Below, piece by piece: positions 45,222 through 56,405 of a stretch of 64,000 nt of DNA; position 1 is the stretch's first letter, and the number at the start of each line of letters is the position of its first letter. Below the pieces are notes generated by a model that was not told where the DNA came from, did not search any database, and saw only the letters and a program-made list of their open reading frames with translations. A program made the translations under genes and the position numbers. The stretch comes from Aquanectria penicillioides (lineage: Eukaryota > Ascomycota > Sordariomycetes > Hypocreales > Nectriaceae), in NCBI GenBank assembly GCA_003415625.1, contig PYIU01000006.1, positions 2,232,001 through 2,296,000 on the forward strand, given 5' to 3'.

Positions 45222-47520
45222 CTGCTTTGCCCCCTTTCCCCCCACCCCTTCGCCAATCAGATCTATCCATCCATGGCCCTGTCACTGTCACTATCTTGCC
45301 CTCTCCTTCCGTCCTTCTATCTTCCTCTCTCCCCCCACCCCGGTTGCTGCGTGTGTGTATGTGTGTCCCTTCCTCTCGGTTTGTGTATCACCATCTCCGA
45401 CCGGCCCCCAGGCCTCTCGGCCGTGTAAGCGATCGATGGGGGAGGGGTAGGATGGCAGGATTCCGCGACCCTGGCTAGCCTCGCGCCAGAGCCGAGTAAG
45501 CGAGATCGCTCGCTCCTTGTTTGTCACTTCTCCGCCCCGAGATTCGTATAGATAGAGCAATATCGCGGAGAAGAACATGGTCCTCCTTACAGCTGGCCCT
45601 GTGACCTCGTAAACACAGAAGAATAATGCATCTGAGTTCGACCGCCGGCAACAAACCTGACGGCGACGGTTTCGACAACCTCAGCCGCAGCAGCAGAATT
45701 GCGGGCTCGCGGACCTGCGCAACGATTTTGCACGGTGTTTGCTGTCAAAGCCTAGGGCCATCCCAGCTTCGAAGGGCCCGTGAGCCAACCTCCAGAGGCC
45801 GCCATCACCAACGCCAATTCCATCCCGCCGGCGTCAATCCTCTTGCGCTCTGCTTAGGCCCAATACCCAAGTTCCCATGGTATCTAATACGCGATGTCAC
45901 CGATGGCTCGGACCTCAAGCCCCCGCTCAATCAACCTGCGACCGGAACTGTAAGCCTAGATCGGCAACCCTAAATGGTCTTGGCCCCCCAATAGTTGCCG
46001 GTGTGCCCGGACATGGGTAACATTCTCGGCGGAACCCCGCGTGCTGGGACCAATATCTGGACCCTTCCTCTGCCGGGCGGAGCCCCCGGCTCTGTGTCGC
46101 AAAGGATCCGAAACGAAGCGACTGCTATCAAGTTAAAAAAAAAAAAAAAAATTTGACCCTTCGCATCGATGCGACTTTGGGCTGTTACCGAGGGAAGAAA
46201 AGGTTGCAGGAGATGGAACAGCCACTATAAGCTAGCCTCCATAGCTGATGTTTGCTGGGTTAGTCAGGCAGCTTGGGCCAAGCTCTTTGATGGGGATACG
46301 AAACAACTGAGACGAATATTTCCATTGACCACCCAGAAACGAAGAGGTTTCCGCTTCCGTCAAGACCTGCCAAATTGGACGCTTACACATGAAGATGAGG
46401 GACTTCATGTTGCGCCCTGACAAGGTCAAGAAACAACCTGGCTACGAGAGGCGATCCCCCGAGTCATTCCCGTGAGAGTGAAGCCCCTGTGCAGCGCGTG
46501 CCTCTCTCAGCGTGCGTGACTAATAGGCAAAGCATCGATCAGAACAAGGAAATCCAAAGGCCAGGTTCCTCCTCTTCCCGTGTTCGGTGCGTCAATGAAC
46601 CATTGTGGCTGAGAATGCCGGAGACAACACTCCGAAAAGCGCATGCTTTGAAGGAAAATTGCGGAGAAGTCATTCCAGTGTCGCCAATCCCTTGGTGTTG
46701 AGGTAATCCAAGCGACCCAACTGCCACAGTCAAGGCAAAGTCAAGGACACAGCGCGTGCAGCAAGTACCATTGAATATCACATCGATCAGGCGACAGAGT
46801 TGTTTCTCCGTGTAATAAATTCACATGTTTTTTTTTATCCATCTTTGTAGAACCTCATGATTGAATGCTCGTCTGCAAGATGAGCGGCTCGGCTACGTCA
46901 TGACTTCCTTTTTGTCACTCACTACCCGCCACAATAGGCACTACTCTGTGGCGCCTTTACCCGCACATCCATCAGCAAGAAAGTGGATCTTGCCCGTCAT
47001 AGACAGCCTCATTCATCATCGATAGCTCCGTGGTCCAATGCCGTCTTGCTCTATAGCCAGGGCCGACCCGGGGGTCACAACCTGTTCCACTAGATTAAGC
47101 ATTGCGAACCAATTGACATTGCAGTCGCTGTCATTTGCAACTCTTATTTTGTTCTCGCCATGCAGTTCCCCCATAATATACTAGGCACCTAGGCATTACT
47201 GTTGTATATGACGTCGAGAATTGCAGCGCAGGACCTACACATTCATGACGTCAACGAACCATCTGCACATGCGCACGACCGGACCTCATTGTCGGTAACA
47301 ATCCAATCCAAGTCGCTGGCGAACCGTATCGATCCACAGAATGTATCTATTGAGGGAAGAGCATCTCCGCCCACTCCCCGTGGGGTCTGCAAAGGCAAAG
47401 AGGAGGCAATGTTTGTTGCTGTACTTGACCGTCAATCTATGACGACATGGACCCTGGGAGAAACGCCCGCCAGACCCAATTGCGGTCAGTATCTGACAGG
47501 TTCTGATGTTGAATGACGAA
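45222..47520. other. intergenic, 2.3 kb
   Basis: No supported gene. The frame at 45626-45973 (115 codons) has ordinary-looking composition in its second half but no domain or splice partners. An A17 run lies at 46135-46151. The right part leads into the grg-1 promoter. Confidence 0.45.
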
Positions 47521-47562
47521 GTCTGAACAACCGTACCTGCCTTCTTGGAGATCAAGATCATC

Positions 47563-47570
47563 TATATAAG
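47563..47570 (+). promoter_or_regulatory. TATA box of the grg-1-like gene
   Basis: TATATAAG about 113 bp upstream of the ATG, followed by a CA-rich leader without upstream ATGs, as is usual for highly expressed fungal genes. Confidence 0.7.
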
Positions 47571-47682
47571 GCGGCCAAGATCTCATACCAACACCATACT
47601 TTGATCTTCATCAATCACAGCTACAACCACACAGACACACACTCAAAACAAGCACATCTCTTTTTTCACAACAATCATCACA

Positions 47683-47957
47683 ATGGAGTCTATCAAGCAG
47701 GGTGCCAACTACGTTGCCGAGAAGGCCCAGGAGGCTACCCGTGGTACCAGCAAGGAGGCCAACAAGGAGGTTGCTAAGGACAGCAACGCCACCGTCGGCA
47801 CTCGGTGAGTTTGAATTCCTTCATCATAATGAGTGTTTGAGGCCAAAAAAAAAAGTTAACACGACACAGTGCCTCTGCTGCCAAGGATGCCCTCGGTGAC
47901 AAGATGAAGGAGGAGAAGCATGATGCCAAGGCCGAGACTCACAAGCAGAGCATCTAA
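47683..47957 (+). CDS. grg-1: GRG-1/CCG-1-like glucose-repressible small protein
   Basis: Exons 47683-47804 and 47870-47957 flank a 65-nt intron, giving 69 residues: MESIKQGANYVAEKAQEAT, then SKEANKEVAKDSNATVGTR, and an end rich in Lys, Glu and Ala (KMKEEKHDAKAETHKQSI). This closely follows Neurospora GRG-1/CCG-1, a very abundant hydrophilic peptide induced by glucose starvation, stress and the circadian clock. Its biochemical role is not known. The strong TATA box, CA-rich leader and repeat-like helical sequence fit high, regulated expression. The intron contains an A10 run. Confidence 0.92.
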
Positions 47958-48162
47958 ACTGTCCCACCATGGGCAGCGGAACGGGGTCGAAACATATTTT
48001 GAATCGCGGGTGATGGCGAGCTCCAACTCGAGAGCAACCCAGCCTGTATTGCGACAATAAGTACACAGATACCCTAATTATCACAATCAATCAATCAATC
48101 AATATGTTGCAATGATGAGCTCCCTATCGCATTTCATGATCCCCCGTGACTGTCGATGCGTA

Positions 48163-48193
<31 letters not shown>

Positions 48194-48591
48194 CTCTCTA
48201 ACTACCCTAGTGTTATGCCTTCTACCTCATGCATTCCGTTCTAGTAGGCTGAAACGTGTGCCCGGGTGGTCATCTCTCAGTCTCGTTGCACAAAAGTCCC
48301 ACGCTCCCCGCACAGGATGGATGCTCAGCCAATGATAATCCAAGTCCTGGGGAAAATTCTTTGTGTCCTGTCCCATGAGACAGAACTACTGTCTATGGCA
48401 TTGACTCTTGAGTAGTGATCCGAATGCCGAAACTTCCTCACCACTGGCATGGTGGTACTCCTTTGTCCATCGAAAATTATGCAGACGATTGATTGTTGCA
48501 AGGAATACCATTCTTCGGTAGCCGATAGATCTACAAGCTTCATCCGCAGGGTGAGAACGTGAATCTAAGTGGCCTCCAAGTGGATCGGTTT
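47958..48591. other. convergent 3' region with microsatellites
   Basis: About 630 bp between convergent stops. It holds a CAAT tetramer run near 48085-48102 and the (GT)n tract. No coding exon is supported. Confidence 0.55.
48162..48193 (+). repeat. (GT)n microsatellite
   Basis: About sixteen GT units with one interruption, 205 bp past the grg-1 stop. Confidence 0.9.
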
Positions 48592-49683
48592 CTAGATTTT
48601 GATGCTCGACTCTTGGCTGTACTTCTCCTTGTAAGCCTGCAGCATCTCTAACGTCACGTTTGATCCGCCACACACAATGAGAACGACATGTTTGGTGCTC
48701 CACTCCTCATCGGATAGTCCCTTGCCCAGCTGCTCACGAAGATCTCCTCGATAAGCGGTGGCAATCGTCGCACCGCATGCCACCTCCACCAAGTGAAGGG
48801 AGTCGTCGGCGAACTTAACACAGCTGATTGCCGCATCGGCATCGGACACAACCATGCTCTTCATGTTGGGGCTCTGGCTCCACTTCCACGTTTGCTCAGA
48901 TACTCGCGTGGCGCCCAGCGACGTTGCGATAGATGTGATGCCAGGCAGGGTAACATGTGAGTTGGCTCGAACGCTGGCATTGAGACTATCAGCGCCTGGC
49001 GTCTCAACTGCGAGAACCTGTGGCTTCCCTCCCGACCAGGGATGTGACTCGACGCCCTGCATCAAGCCGTTGATCAGGCCGCCGCCACCAACACTGCAGA
49101 CGATGGCGTCAATGGGATGATCTAGGGAGTCCCTCAACTCGGGGATGATAGTCGCGGCGCCCTCCCAGATGTGCGGATGATCAAAGGGGGGAACATAGAC
49201 GGCGGTGGGATCCTTGGCTACCAGTTCCTGTCGGAGATAGCCATCGGCCTCGGGCCAGTTTTTGCCGACCTGGTGAACCTCAACGCCCAGCTCGAGAAGT
49301 TTCTTCTTCATGAGGGCAGAAGTGATCGTGGGGATGACAATCGTCGCGGGTAGGCCCAGAGCAATCGCCGCCTTGGCACATGCAAGTCCAGCATTGCCGC
49401 CAGAGGAGCAGTAGAAATGGATGGGGCCAGGGGCTGTTTCCGCAGCGCGGAACATGAGGTTTCCGATTCCTCTCGACTTGAAGGAACGCGAAGGCTGAAG
49501 GTTCTCAAGTTTGAGGTGGATGTTGCTGGTGGGCCCATGTCAGTGTCTGCATCTCTCATTGCATACATGTTACGCTGGGCTATAAAAAGACGGCTTACCA
49601 GCCAGCAACTCGAGACAATTCGGGGCTGTAAACGCATGGCGTTTTGACCCAGGGGATCTTCGCTTGGGGCCAAGAGAACCCAT
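48592..49683 (-). CDS. L-serine dehydratase (PLP-dependent), one frameshift
   Basis: Exon 49683-49599 and exon 49525-48592 flank a 73-nt intron. The conserved part, IPWVKTPCVYSPELSRVAGC then NIHLKLENLQPSRSFKSRGI, is in frame across the splice. The only suitable ATG (MGSLG) is one base out of frame with it; adding one C to the run at 49666-49669 gives MGSLGPQAKIPWV and 339 residues. The PLP lysine lies in SFKSRGIGN, the phosphate-binding loop is SSGGNAG, and a second glycine loop is VGGGGL. The enzyme deaminates serine (and threonine) to pyruvate (and 2-oxobutyrate) in the cytosol. A minus-strand TATATATA at 49805-49812 lies about 125 bp upstream. Confidence 0.9.
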
Positions 49684-51401
49684 GCTGAGCGGATAGGGCT
49701 GAAGGGTTGTTCCGGGAGAATAGATTTGAGGATGGAGTTGCGTTGATTAAGTCCGGCTGGAATCTTTGAAATGTGTGGATCCTACACGGGAAGTGCTCCA
49801 GATCTATATATAAGATCGCGAATTGGACCCTGTATCACGAGGATATGGCACTCCAAATACCTGTCTCCTTTGCGGCTCGCGTCTTTGGGCTTATCAAGGT
49901 CCGTAACTGGCCGAATCCAAGTGTCAGGTTACCTTGACTTGTGCCGAGAGGAGGAGGAGGGGGTGGGGGAAGATACTAAAAGGGGAAAAACTTTATCGCG
50001 AGTCGTTGATGATCTTGGATCAATTGATGCACACCCCTGACACTTTGTGGCCTTTGTAACGAGAAACATGAGAGGGGGAAAACCTTTTGAATCCTTTGTT
50101 GAATATATAGGCCCGTCCTGACAGCGTACATACCCAGGGATAACCAATGAATCGGTTGTGTTGTCATTATTGCCCTCCCATTAACGAAGGGCGCCGCGCA
50201 GTGCCTGCTGGGTGGACCAGGTTTTGACAAGATGACATTTGAAGGGCGCAGTGTATGCAACGGCTCCAGAATCCTTTGACAACTACTATACCACCCCAGA
50301 CCGAGTTTGCCGGTGTTCTCGGGGCAAACCGATGGATTCTTTTCGGTCCTTTGACAACGGTGAGGTGGTTCTATCCACACGGCGGTGTGACGAGGCGGGG
50401 CATGGCATTTGAGATGACTGTGTCCCACGACATCCGACCATGGACTCGGGTGGTGGAGGGTTGTCGGGCTAGTCGCGAAGGTTCCAGACGGCCCTCAAAG
50501 GCATTACGTTTTGATAGAGTAAAAGTTGATCACTGGATCTCGCCGACGGAGCTCTTCGGGGAACGCCCAAACCAATCGTCGCAGCTGGGAATCCAATGTT
50601 TGACCCCCGTGCTCATCTCGCGTGTTCAACCCCGCTTCAACGCCCGCAAGAATCCAAGCCTATGTCCTCGGTGTTGAAGGGAGAGCAGAAACTTATAGGG
50701 TAATGCGGACGAGCTATGGGGTAATCAATTGCCTTCTATAGGGTAGTTGGGATGCAGGCAGTGACCCCGCGAGATCTCAGCCCCTGGGCGCTAGAAACGT
50801 CGAGACGTCCGTTGTGGGTGGCCATGTGCCTGGGGTTGCATGCGCATGTGCTCGAGTCGAGTCTCCGTGCCGGAAAGTTAGAGACTGTGTGGTTGGATGT
50901 TGCCGGATTTTCCATCCATCGCCGTTCCATTAGTTTCGCGTCTCCAGTTGTTTTACAAGGTCTGCAAATGTGTTTGAAAGAAGATAAATGGTTGTGGAAC
51001 AGATCTGATCACAGGATGACATCAGATGCCACCGTCGCTCTCCTCCGGGTTGTTTGGTCATGGTCTTCAATGTTACCGTACCAAAGGCTGTGACAGTGCT
51101 GAACCGCAATTGGCTTCAGGACGACATGACAGGCGGCTGACACATGGAAGACTCGCCCAACTGGAATTCCCGAACAAGCTTTCTCTCTCTTCATTGACCC
51201 ATCGTGCCATTGTCTTAGCATTCCTCTTCTCTTCTTCTCCCCGAATCCGAGGCCATGTCTATATTTCTGCTCTATAAGCTGCGTGGTTTCCAAATGGCAT
51301 GTTTCAGCTGTTCTCCAATCGCCATCCCAGTGTCATCTCACAGTCTAAATTGTGTCGCAACTCATTTGTTCTTGTCTTGATAAATTCGCACACCAAGTTT
51401 C
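49684..51401. other. intergenic, 1.7 kb
   Basis: Contains the serine dehydratase promoter (minus-strand TATA at 49805-49812) and the 3' flank of the EBP gene. The frame at 50255-50677 has no domain. No splice-consistent exons found. Confidence 0.5.
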
Positions 51402-52320
51402 TCACAGCCTCTTCTTGGCCTCTTGCACGCTAAATGCGTTGGAAATGTCTCGGACCGAGTACCAGATAACCCACAGCGGGATCCACACCCAGAGCGTGTT
51501 GAAGAAGACGAGGTACACCCACAGATACATGAAGTTGCTGGTGTCGAGGTTCAGGCTGCCAATGAGCCACTCTGGGCAGAAGGTCATGAAGCCTGATTGA
51601 ACAAATGTCAGCTGTGCATCCTTCCGATGCGCGACCGAAAAGATTAGTATTACTCACCGCCGTACAACTCGCAAGTGGCGAGGATAATCATCCAGATGCT
51701 GGCCTTGGGGTCCTTCTTGGCCAGGCAGTAGCAGACGTAGACGGCCAGGGGACCATCGAAGAAGACAGTCAACAGCTCAAGACTGACGACGCCCTGTTTC
51801 ATACGCAGTCAGCACTCCTTGTTCTCTCTGCTGCACCCTAACGAACATGGAAGACGCGTGAAGCGTCACGTACCAAGTCAACACCGGCCCATCGCTTGTC
51901 CGCTTTCGCATACACCATCCACAGCTGCGCAAACGGGTTGCTGCCGCCCGATTGCGCGCCATACAGGCGGTCGCTGTATCCCAGGAAGTTGCCAGGGGTC
52001 GGGAAGTACCCGGCCAAGCTGAGGCCCTCGGTCGGCTGCCACGCGAAGAAGCAAAGGTACAGGAAGCTCCCCTCGAGGATGAAGTGGCACAGCGCGTCGG
52101 CCAGGTGCCAGATGAAGAGGAAACGCAGGGTGCCAGAGGCGGTGGGCGCGAGGAACTGACGCGAGGCTGCGTACGCAACGAGGACGATGGCAAGGGTCGA
52201 GAGGAGGGAAATAATGGTCGTCTGGTCGAACAGGTCGGGCGGCAGAGGAGAAGACGGCGAGCTCGTGGCTGCAGTTGAGGCAGCCATAGAGGCGGCGGCG
52301 GCGACAGCCTGGCTAGCCAT
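51402..52320 (-). CDS. EXPERA / emopamil-binding protein (sterol isomerase family)
   Basis: Exons 52320-51874, 51793-51658 and 51592-51402 join in phase to give 257 residues. The chosen start is MASQAVAAAAS at 52320; a GTG codon upstream is not needed. After an Ala/Ser-rich lead the chain has four or five membrane helices in EXPERA order: IISLLSTLAIVLVAYAA, LFIWHLADALCHFILEGSFL, LELLTVFFDGPLAVYVCYCL, IWMIILATCELYGGFMTF and NFMYLWVYLVFFNTLWVWIP. The His/Glu of the second helix and the SLELLTVFFDGPLA block are hallmarks of EBP. EBP members include delta8-delta7 sterol isomerase in the ER. The family assignment is firm, the exact substrate is not. Confidence 0.88.
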
Positions 52321-53098
52321 TGTCACTATTCGCAGGGCAGTTCAAGTGTTGGTGATTGCAATTGGGCTAGTCCAGTATCTTCTCCTCTCGATGCAAGCCT
52401 GGAATGGGAGGATGAAGTGAAAGCTCCCCGGCAGAGCTGCAGTCTGCATCTGCCGTGTCGGAATCGGGCGGTGTCGTCAGCAGTGCCCGTAGCGGTGGGG
52501 TTTAATTAATTTGTTGAGCCCAATTGCTGCGAGGATCCCATCCAGGAAGATGACATTACGGAGCAAAACAACCCTTAAATGTATTCTGTGTTGTAGAAAA
52601 AAAAAAACTCCGTATATTAATTTTCTTTTTCTATCCTAAGACTCTCATGTTTCCTTTTCTTCCTTCTTCTTAAGAAGTCGAATGTAAGCTCCTCTATTGT
52701 ATGCTCCTCTATCCCTGCAGAGTATATGACCGCACTGCTTTGCCAGGGTTCGGACATGACAATGACAACCCATGACAACATGACATCAAGACTGCTAAAT
52801 AAATGAACACGATATAATAGTATAGAGAGTGGTGCACATCTCGTAAAAAAAAATCAAATCAAATCACGCCTATGAGACCCGGTTCGTTCCCCCTTCCTAC
52901 TACCACCCGATATTTTTTGTATTGCTGTGTAAGTGCCAAGCCTCGTGTATCGTACATGCATGACCTGTAGATATTTGAACAACCCATCAATCCGTGTTTC
53001 TTCTCTGTATTTTTTTCTGGGGTGTCCTCTCTTTCTGTTCTGTTCCAGTTGCTCAGGCATCTCCGACATGACTGTTTACGACACTGTAGTACAACTCG
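52321..53098. other. intergenic, AT-rich
   Basis: Promoter of the EBP gene and 3' flank of NAD kinase. It contains AT-rich stretches and A10/A9 runs (52591-52600, 52844-52852). No coding exon seen. Confidence 0.55.
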
Positions 53099-55088
53099 TT
53101 ATTTCTCCCATTCCTTAAAACTCTTCTGCTTCTGTCTCGTGTTCCACCCCAACTTCCCGCTGATGCTGTTCACCCAGTCCTCACTTCGTCGCCCCTCGGC
53201 CTGCACCGACGCGAATGGGAATCTGCTTGCACTAATCGTCACGTAATCTCCCGGCTTGAGCTCAACACGCTCACGTCCGTCAAAACTCGCCCATGACGCT
53301 GTCCGTGCCTCGTACGGCACGCCCACACGTAGCACGATGGTGTCGGGGAGAATGATTGGTCGGAACGACAGAGTGTGAGCGCAGATTGCCGTTACAAGCA
53401 TGACAGGATTCTCTGGGTGACAGAGGGAGCCACCAGCAGCAAGGTTGTATGCCGTTGAGCCTGTGGGTGTTGAAACGCAGATGCCATCAGCCAGCACCGA
53501 CGTGAAATGCTCGTCATCTCCAAATATTTCCAGATATGACAATGCTAGGCGGGTATGTCAGTCGGGGGGGAACCGTTTGCGCTCAACCAACCGGGAATTG
53601 GCAAGTTGCTTACTTGGATTGGGACCTCGATCTACCACCACTTCGTTCAAAATTTCAAACGTGCCATCGGGCCGATGAGTGTGCTCGTCCTCTCTCTCCT
53701 CGCCGATCAATTCTTCAACAAGATCTCGCTTCCTGTGCAGATCTTCTTCCTCCTCCTCCGAACTTTGGTCAATCTCGGCCTTCTTTGGTCGCTGGCTCCT
53801 CATGACGGTGCCCTCGAACCTCAATCTCAAGCTAACCGTAACACCCTTGCTAAAGGCCGTGGTCAAGGTCCTCTGGTACTCTTCAAAGTCAAACTTGGTC
53901 AAGAAGCCGAGACTCCCCAAGGCAAAGCTGAGCACGGGCGGCACGATGCGCTGGAAGAGCCAGCTCGCGTATAGCACTGTGCCGTCGCCTCCGAGAGAAA
54001 TGACGAAATCGAACATATGAGGTCGCAGTTTGCACATTTCTTCGTTCCAGTATCTCAGTCGCTTGCGGATAGAATCGCGCGCCGTCTCTTCGTCTACTTC
54101 ACCGGATACTGTGTACTCTTTGGTTACCTCGTCAATTAAGCCATTGACGTCGAATTTCTTGTTCGTCTTGAGCTTGTCTTGCACATAGATGGTGTACTTG
54201 TACTCTCTGTCCGGGTGAAGCAGCCAGAGTGTCAACTCTCGGGTCTTGGGAATCAAGTCTTGATCGTAGATCTTTGTGAGGAGGAAGATGGTCTTGACAC
54301 GAAAGCGGATGCGCATACTACTCAGCCGGCGACTCAGCTCGCGTACCCCCCATGCCATGTCGCTAAGCTGCTGCTTCGTGAGAAGGCGGCTGTGCATGTC
54401 GTTGTAGCTAGCGAGATCCAGCTCGGACAGGCTCTTGGTCATCTGCTGCGTCCATACCTGCTGGTCGGCCTGACCACCATCGACATGGTCCAGGTTGGAT
54501 TGGTCTACATAGGCCCCGTGCTTCTTGTCGAAAATACTGTCGTTTACGAGGGCATCAAGGCCCCTTTCCCTGGAGCCGTCGCCGGCATCAATGGTGCTGG
54601 TCGGGCTTGGGTATGAGGTCGGACCGAGTGAGAACTCCGAGTCGGGCTCGCTTGCGGAGCTGGCGGCGTCTTTGGCACGGCGCTGGCTCTCGAGGAATTG
54701 GTGGACAAGGCACTCGGTGCGGCGAGTCGGCAGTCCAGGGCGGATCAGCGGGGGTTTCAAGTCTGCCGAGACCATGGAGCTCTTGCGTCGGTATGGGTTG
54801 CCGGGATCGAAGACGACCTACATGGCGACGGAGAGGCGAGGGTCAGTGCCGAGATTCATGGGTAGAAGTGCATATGGGGACGAGTGCGTGTATATAAGTG
54901 AAGATACTGTAGATGTAGATGTAGATGTAGATGTAGATGTAGATATATGATATGAGGTGTGGTGTGGTGTTGGTGTGGGTATGGGCTTTGGGCATGGGCC
55001 ATACCTCCACTTCCCTCCCGTCATCGTCAGAGTTGCCGTCGGAGCTGTCGGCGTCGAAGGTGATGTGCTTGACCACTCCTTCGGCCAT
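53099..55088 (-). CDS. utr1: NAD kinase (UTR1/POS5 family)
   Basis: Exons 55088-55005, 54817-53614 and 53544-53099 join in phase to give 577 residues. The start is MAEGVVKHITFD. The catalytic region shows FDFVISLGGDGTVLYASWLF (GGDGT motif), VLSFALGSLGFLTKFDF, FEILNEVVVDRGP (the NE/D motif), then FTSVLADGICVSTPTGSTAY (the second NAD-binding motif). The long N-terminus and the inserted acidic/Arg segment (SSEEEEEDLHRKRD) are typical of fungal cytosolic NAD kinases. The enzyme phosphorylates NAD to NADP with ATP. Intron 1 (187 nt) is unusually long for this window because it contains an AGATGT repeat. Confidence 0.93.
54909..54944 (+). repeat. (AGATGT)n hexamer array in NAD kinase intron 1
   Basis: Five to six near-perfect copies, next to a GTGTGGTGTT stretch, all inside the intron 55004-54818. 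Confidence 0.9.
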
Positions 55089-56405
55089 GGTTGCGTGAGA
55101 TAAGACGGGCTGGACAGAGATGGATCTGTCGGTAGCTGACTGCGATGCGCGACTCCAACCGCAACTGCCGCTGCCTCTGTCGCTGCCGCCGCACCTCCTT
55201 TCTGCGAGCGTCCCGGCTTCGTTCGTTCGTATGACGTTGCGTGCCAGGGCCCCTTCAATGGCGGGGCAAAAGCAGACGGATCAGCTGCCTTGTTCGTCGA
55301 CGCGCGGGGAGATGAGGAGTCGAACTATGAGTCCTCTCGTAAGGCTCGAGGCGTCGGGAATAAAAATAAACGAACGGCTATCAATCTTCCAGAAGCCAGC
55401 TGCGAAGCAAAGCGCCCGCAAAGAAATTCTGTCCCTCCGAATTTTGAAGAGTCAGAGCTTCATCTCGCGAGGCTCGCCGAGCGTGCGCTTGGGTGTGTCT
55501 GGGCCAAGTGGGGTTCGCTTTCTGGAAGCTCGCTAATGGTGCCATGACATGACGATGTCGTCTATTTTTAACGCCCAACATGTGTTGAGAGAATGAGGCA
55601 TTCAAGGCTCTGGCATGAGCCTTATACGCTGTAGTCGTCTCGTTGCAGCTGGAGATGATAGGTTTGATCTTGCTGCGTGGTTTTCTTGCTGAAATGGTTT
55701 AATTGTGCTTCGCTGCCAAGTAGATTAGAATTCCCATGACAATCATAGCTCAATTGGTATACCTATTCTTTTTATTTTTGGGTTTTTTTTTTACACTGAA
55801 CAAATGCGTGAACATCCAATACCGGAAAGCTCATCTCGATATCGAAATCAACATACCAAGACAAGAGATGCGAGAGGGTTCCATCAACCCACATTCCGAA
55901 TATCCATCCCAAAACCCATCGCCATCGCCAAGCCACCGAAGACCATGGCAACAAAACTACTCTAGCCTTCACAATGCCTACCCTATACAGACACCTAAAT
56001 CACCGCACAAACCTACACCACTTTGGAGGTAAACTCAACACACAGACTTGGAAACCCCAATTTCGATAACTTCCAGACCGGTGCGTCGTCGTGGACAGTC
56101 ATTTGCCTTCTTAAATAGGCTGGAGTGGCTTACCTTGGGTTATGATACTGGTATCCCATCCCCAAAAGCGAAACGAACCCCCCGAATGTGGCATGAACTT
56201 TCGAATCCTCCCAGAACGCAAAGATTATCGACGTCGCCAGTCTATGCCAACAGCGGCAATCCAGGTACGAAACCACGTCGAAGCACGCGGCACCAAGTGT
56301 GCACACATCAAGCGTTACAGCCAGTGAAGCACATACGGCCAAATCAACGGGAAATCAGCGGCGGAGCCTTTCTTACGAGGGATAGTGTGCTTGAAACCTA
56401 CTACG
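55089..56405. promoter_or_regulatory. divergent upstream region, 1.3 kb
   Basis: Lies between the starts of NAD kinase (-) and the PfkB kinase (+). The frame 56048-56848 overlaps the kinase in the wrong frame and is a shadow. No independent gene is supported. Confidence 0.5.

Noticed and set aside
45626..45973. 115-codon plus-strand frame
   Set aside because: No domain, no splice partner and no clear promoter; kept only as intergenic comment.
47202..47516. 104-codon frame upstream of grg-1
   Set aside because: It sits in the promoter region of a highly expressed gene and looks random.
50255..50677. 140-codon plus-strand frame
   Set aside because: Composition and context do not support coding, and no family pattern.
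55740..55765. tRNA A-box-like TAGCTCAATTGGTA
   Set aside because: No B box or foldable acceptor/T arms within 100 bp.
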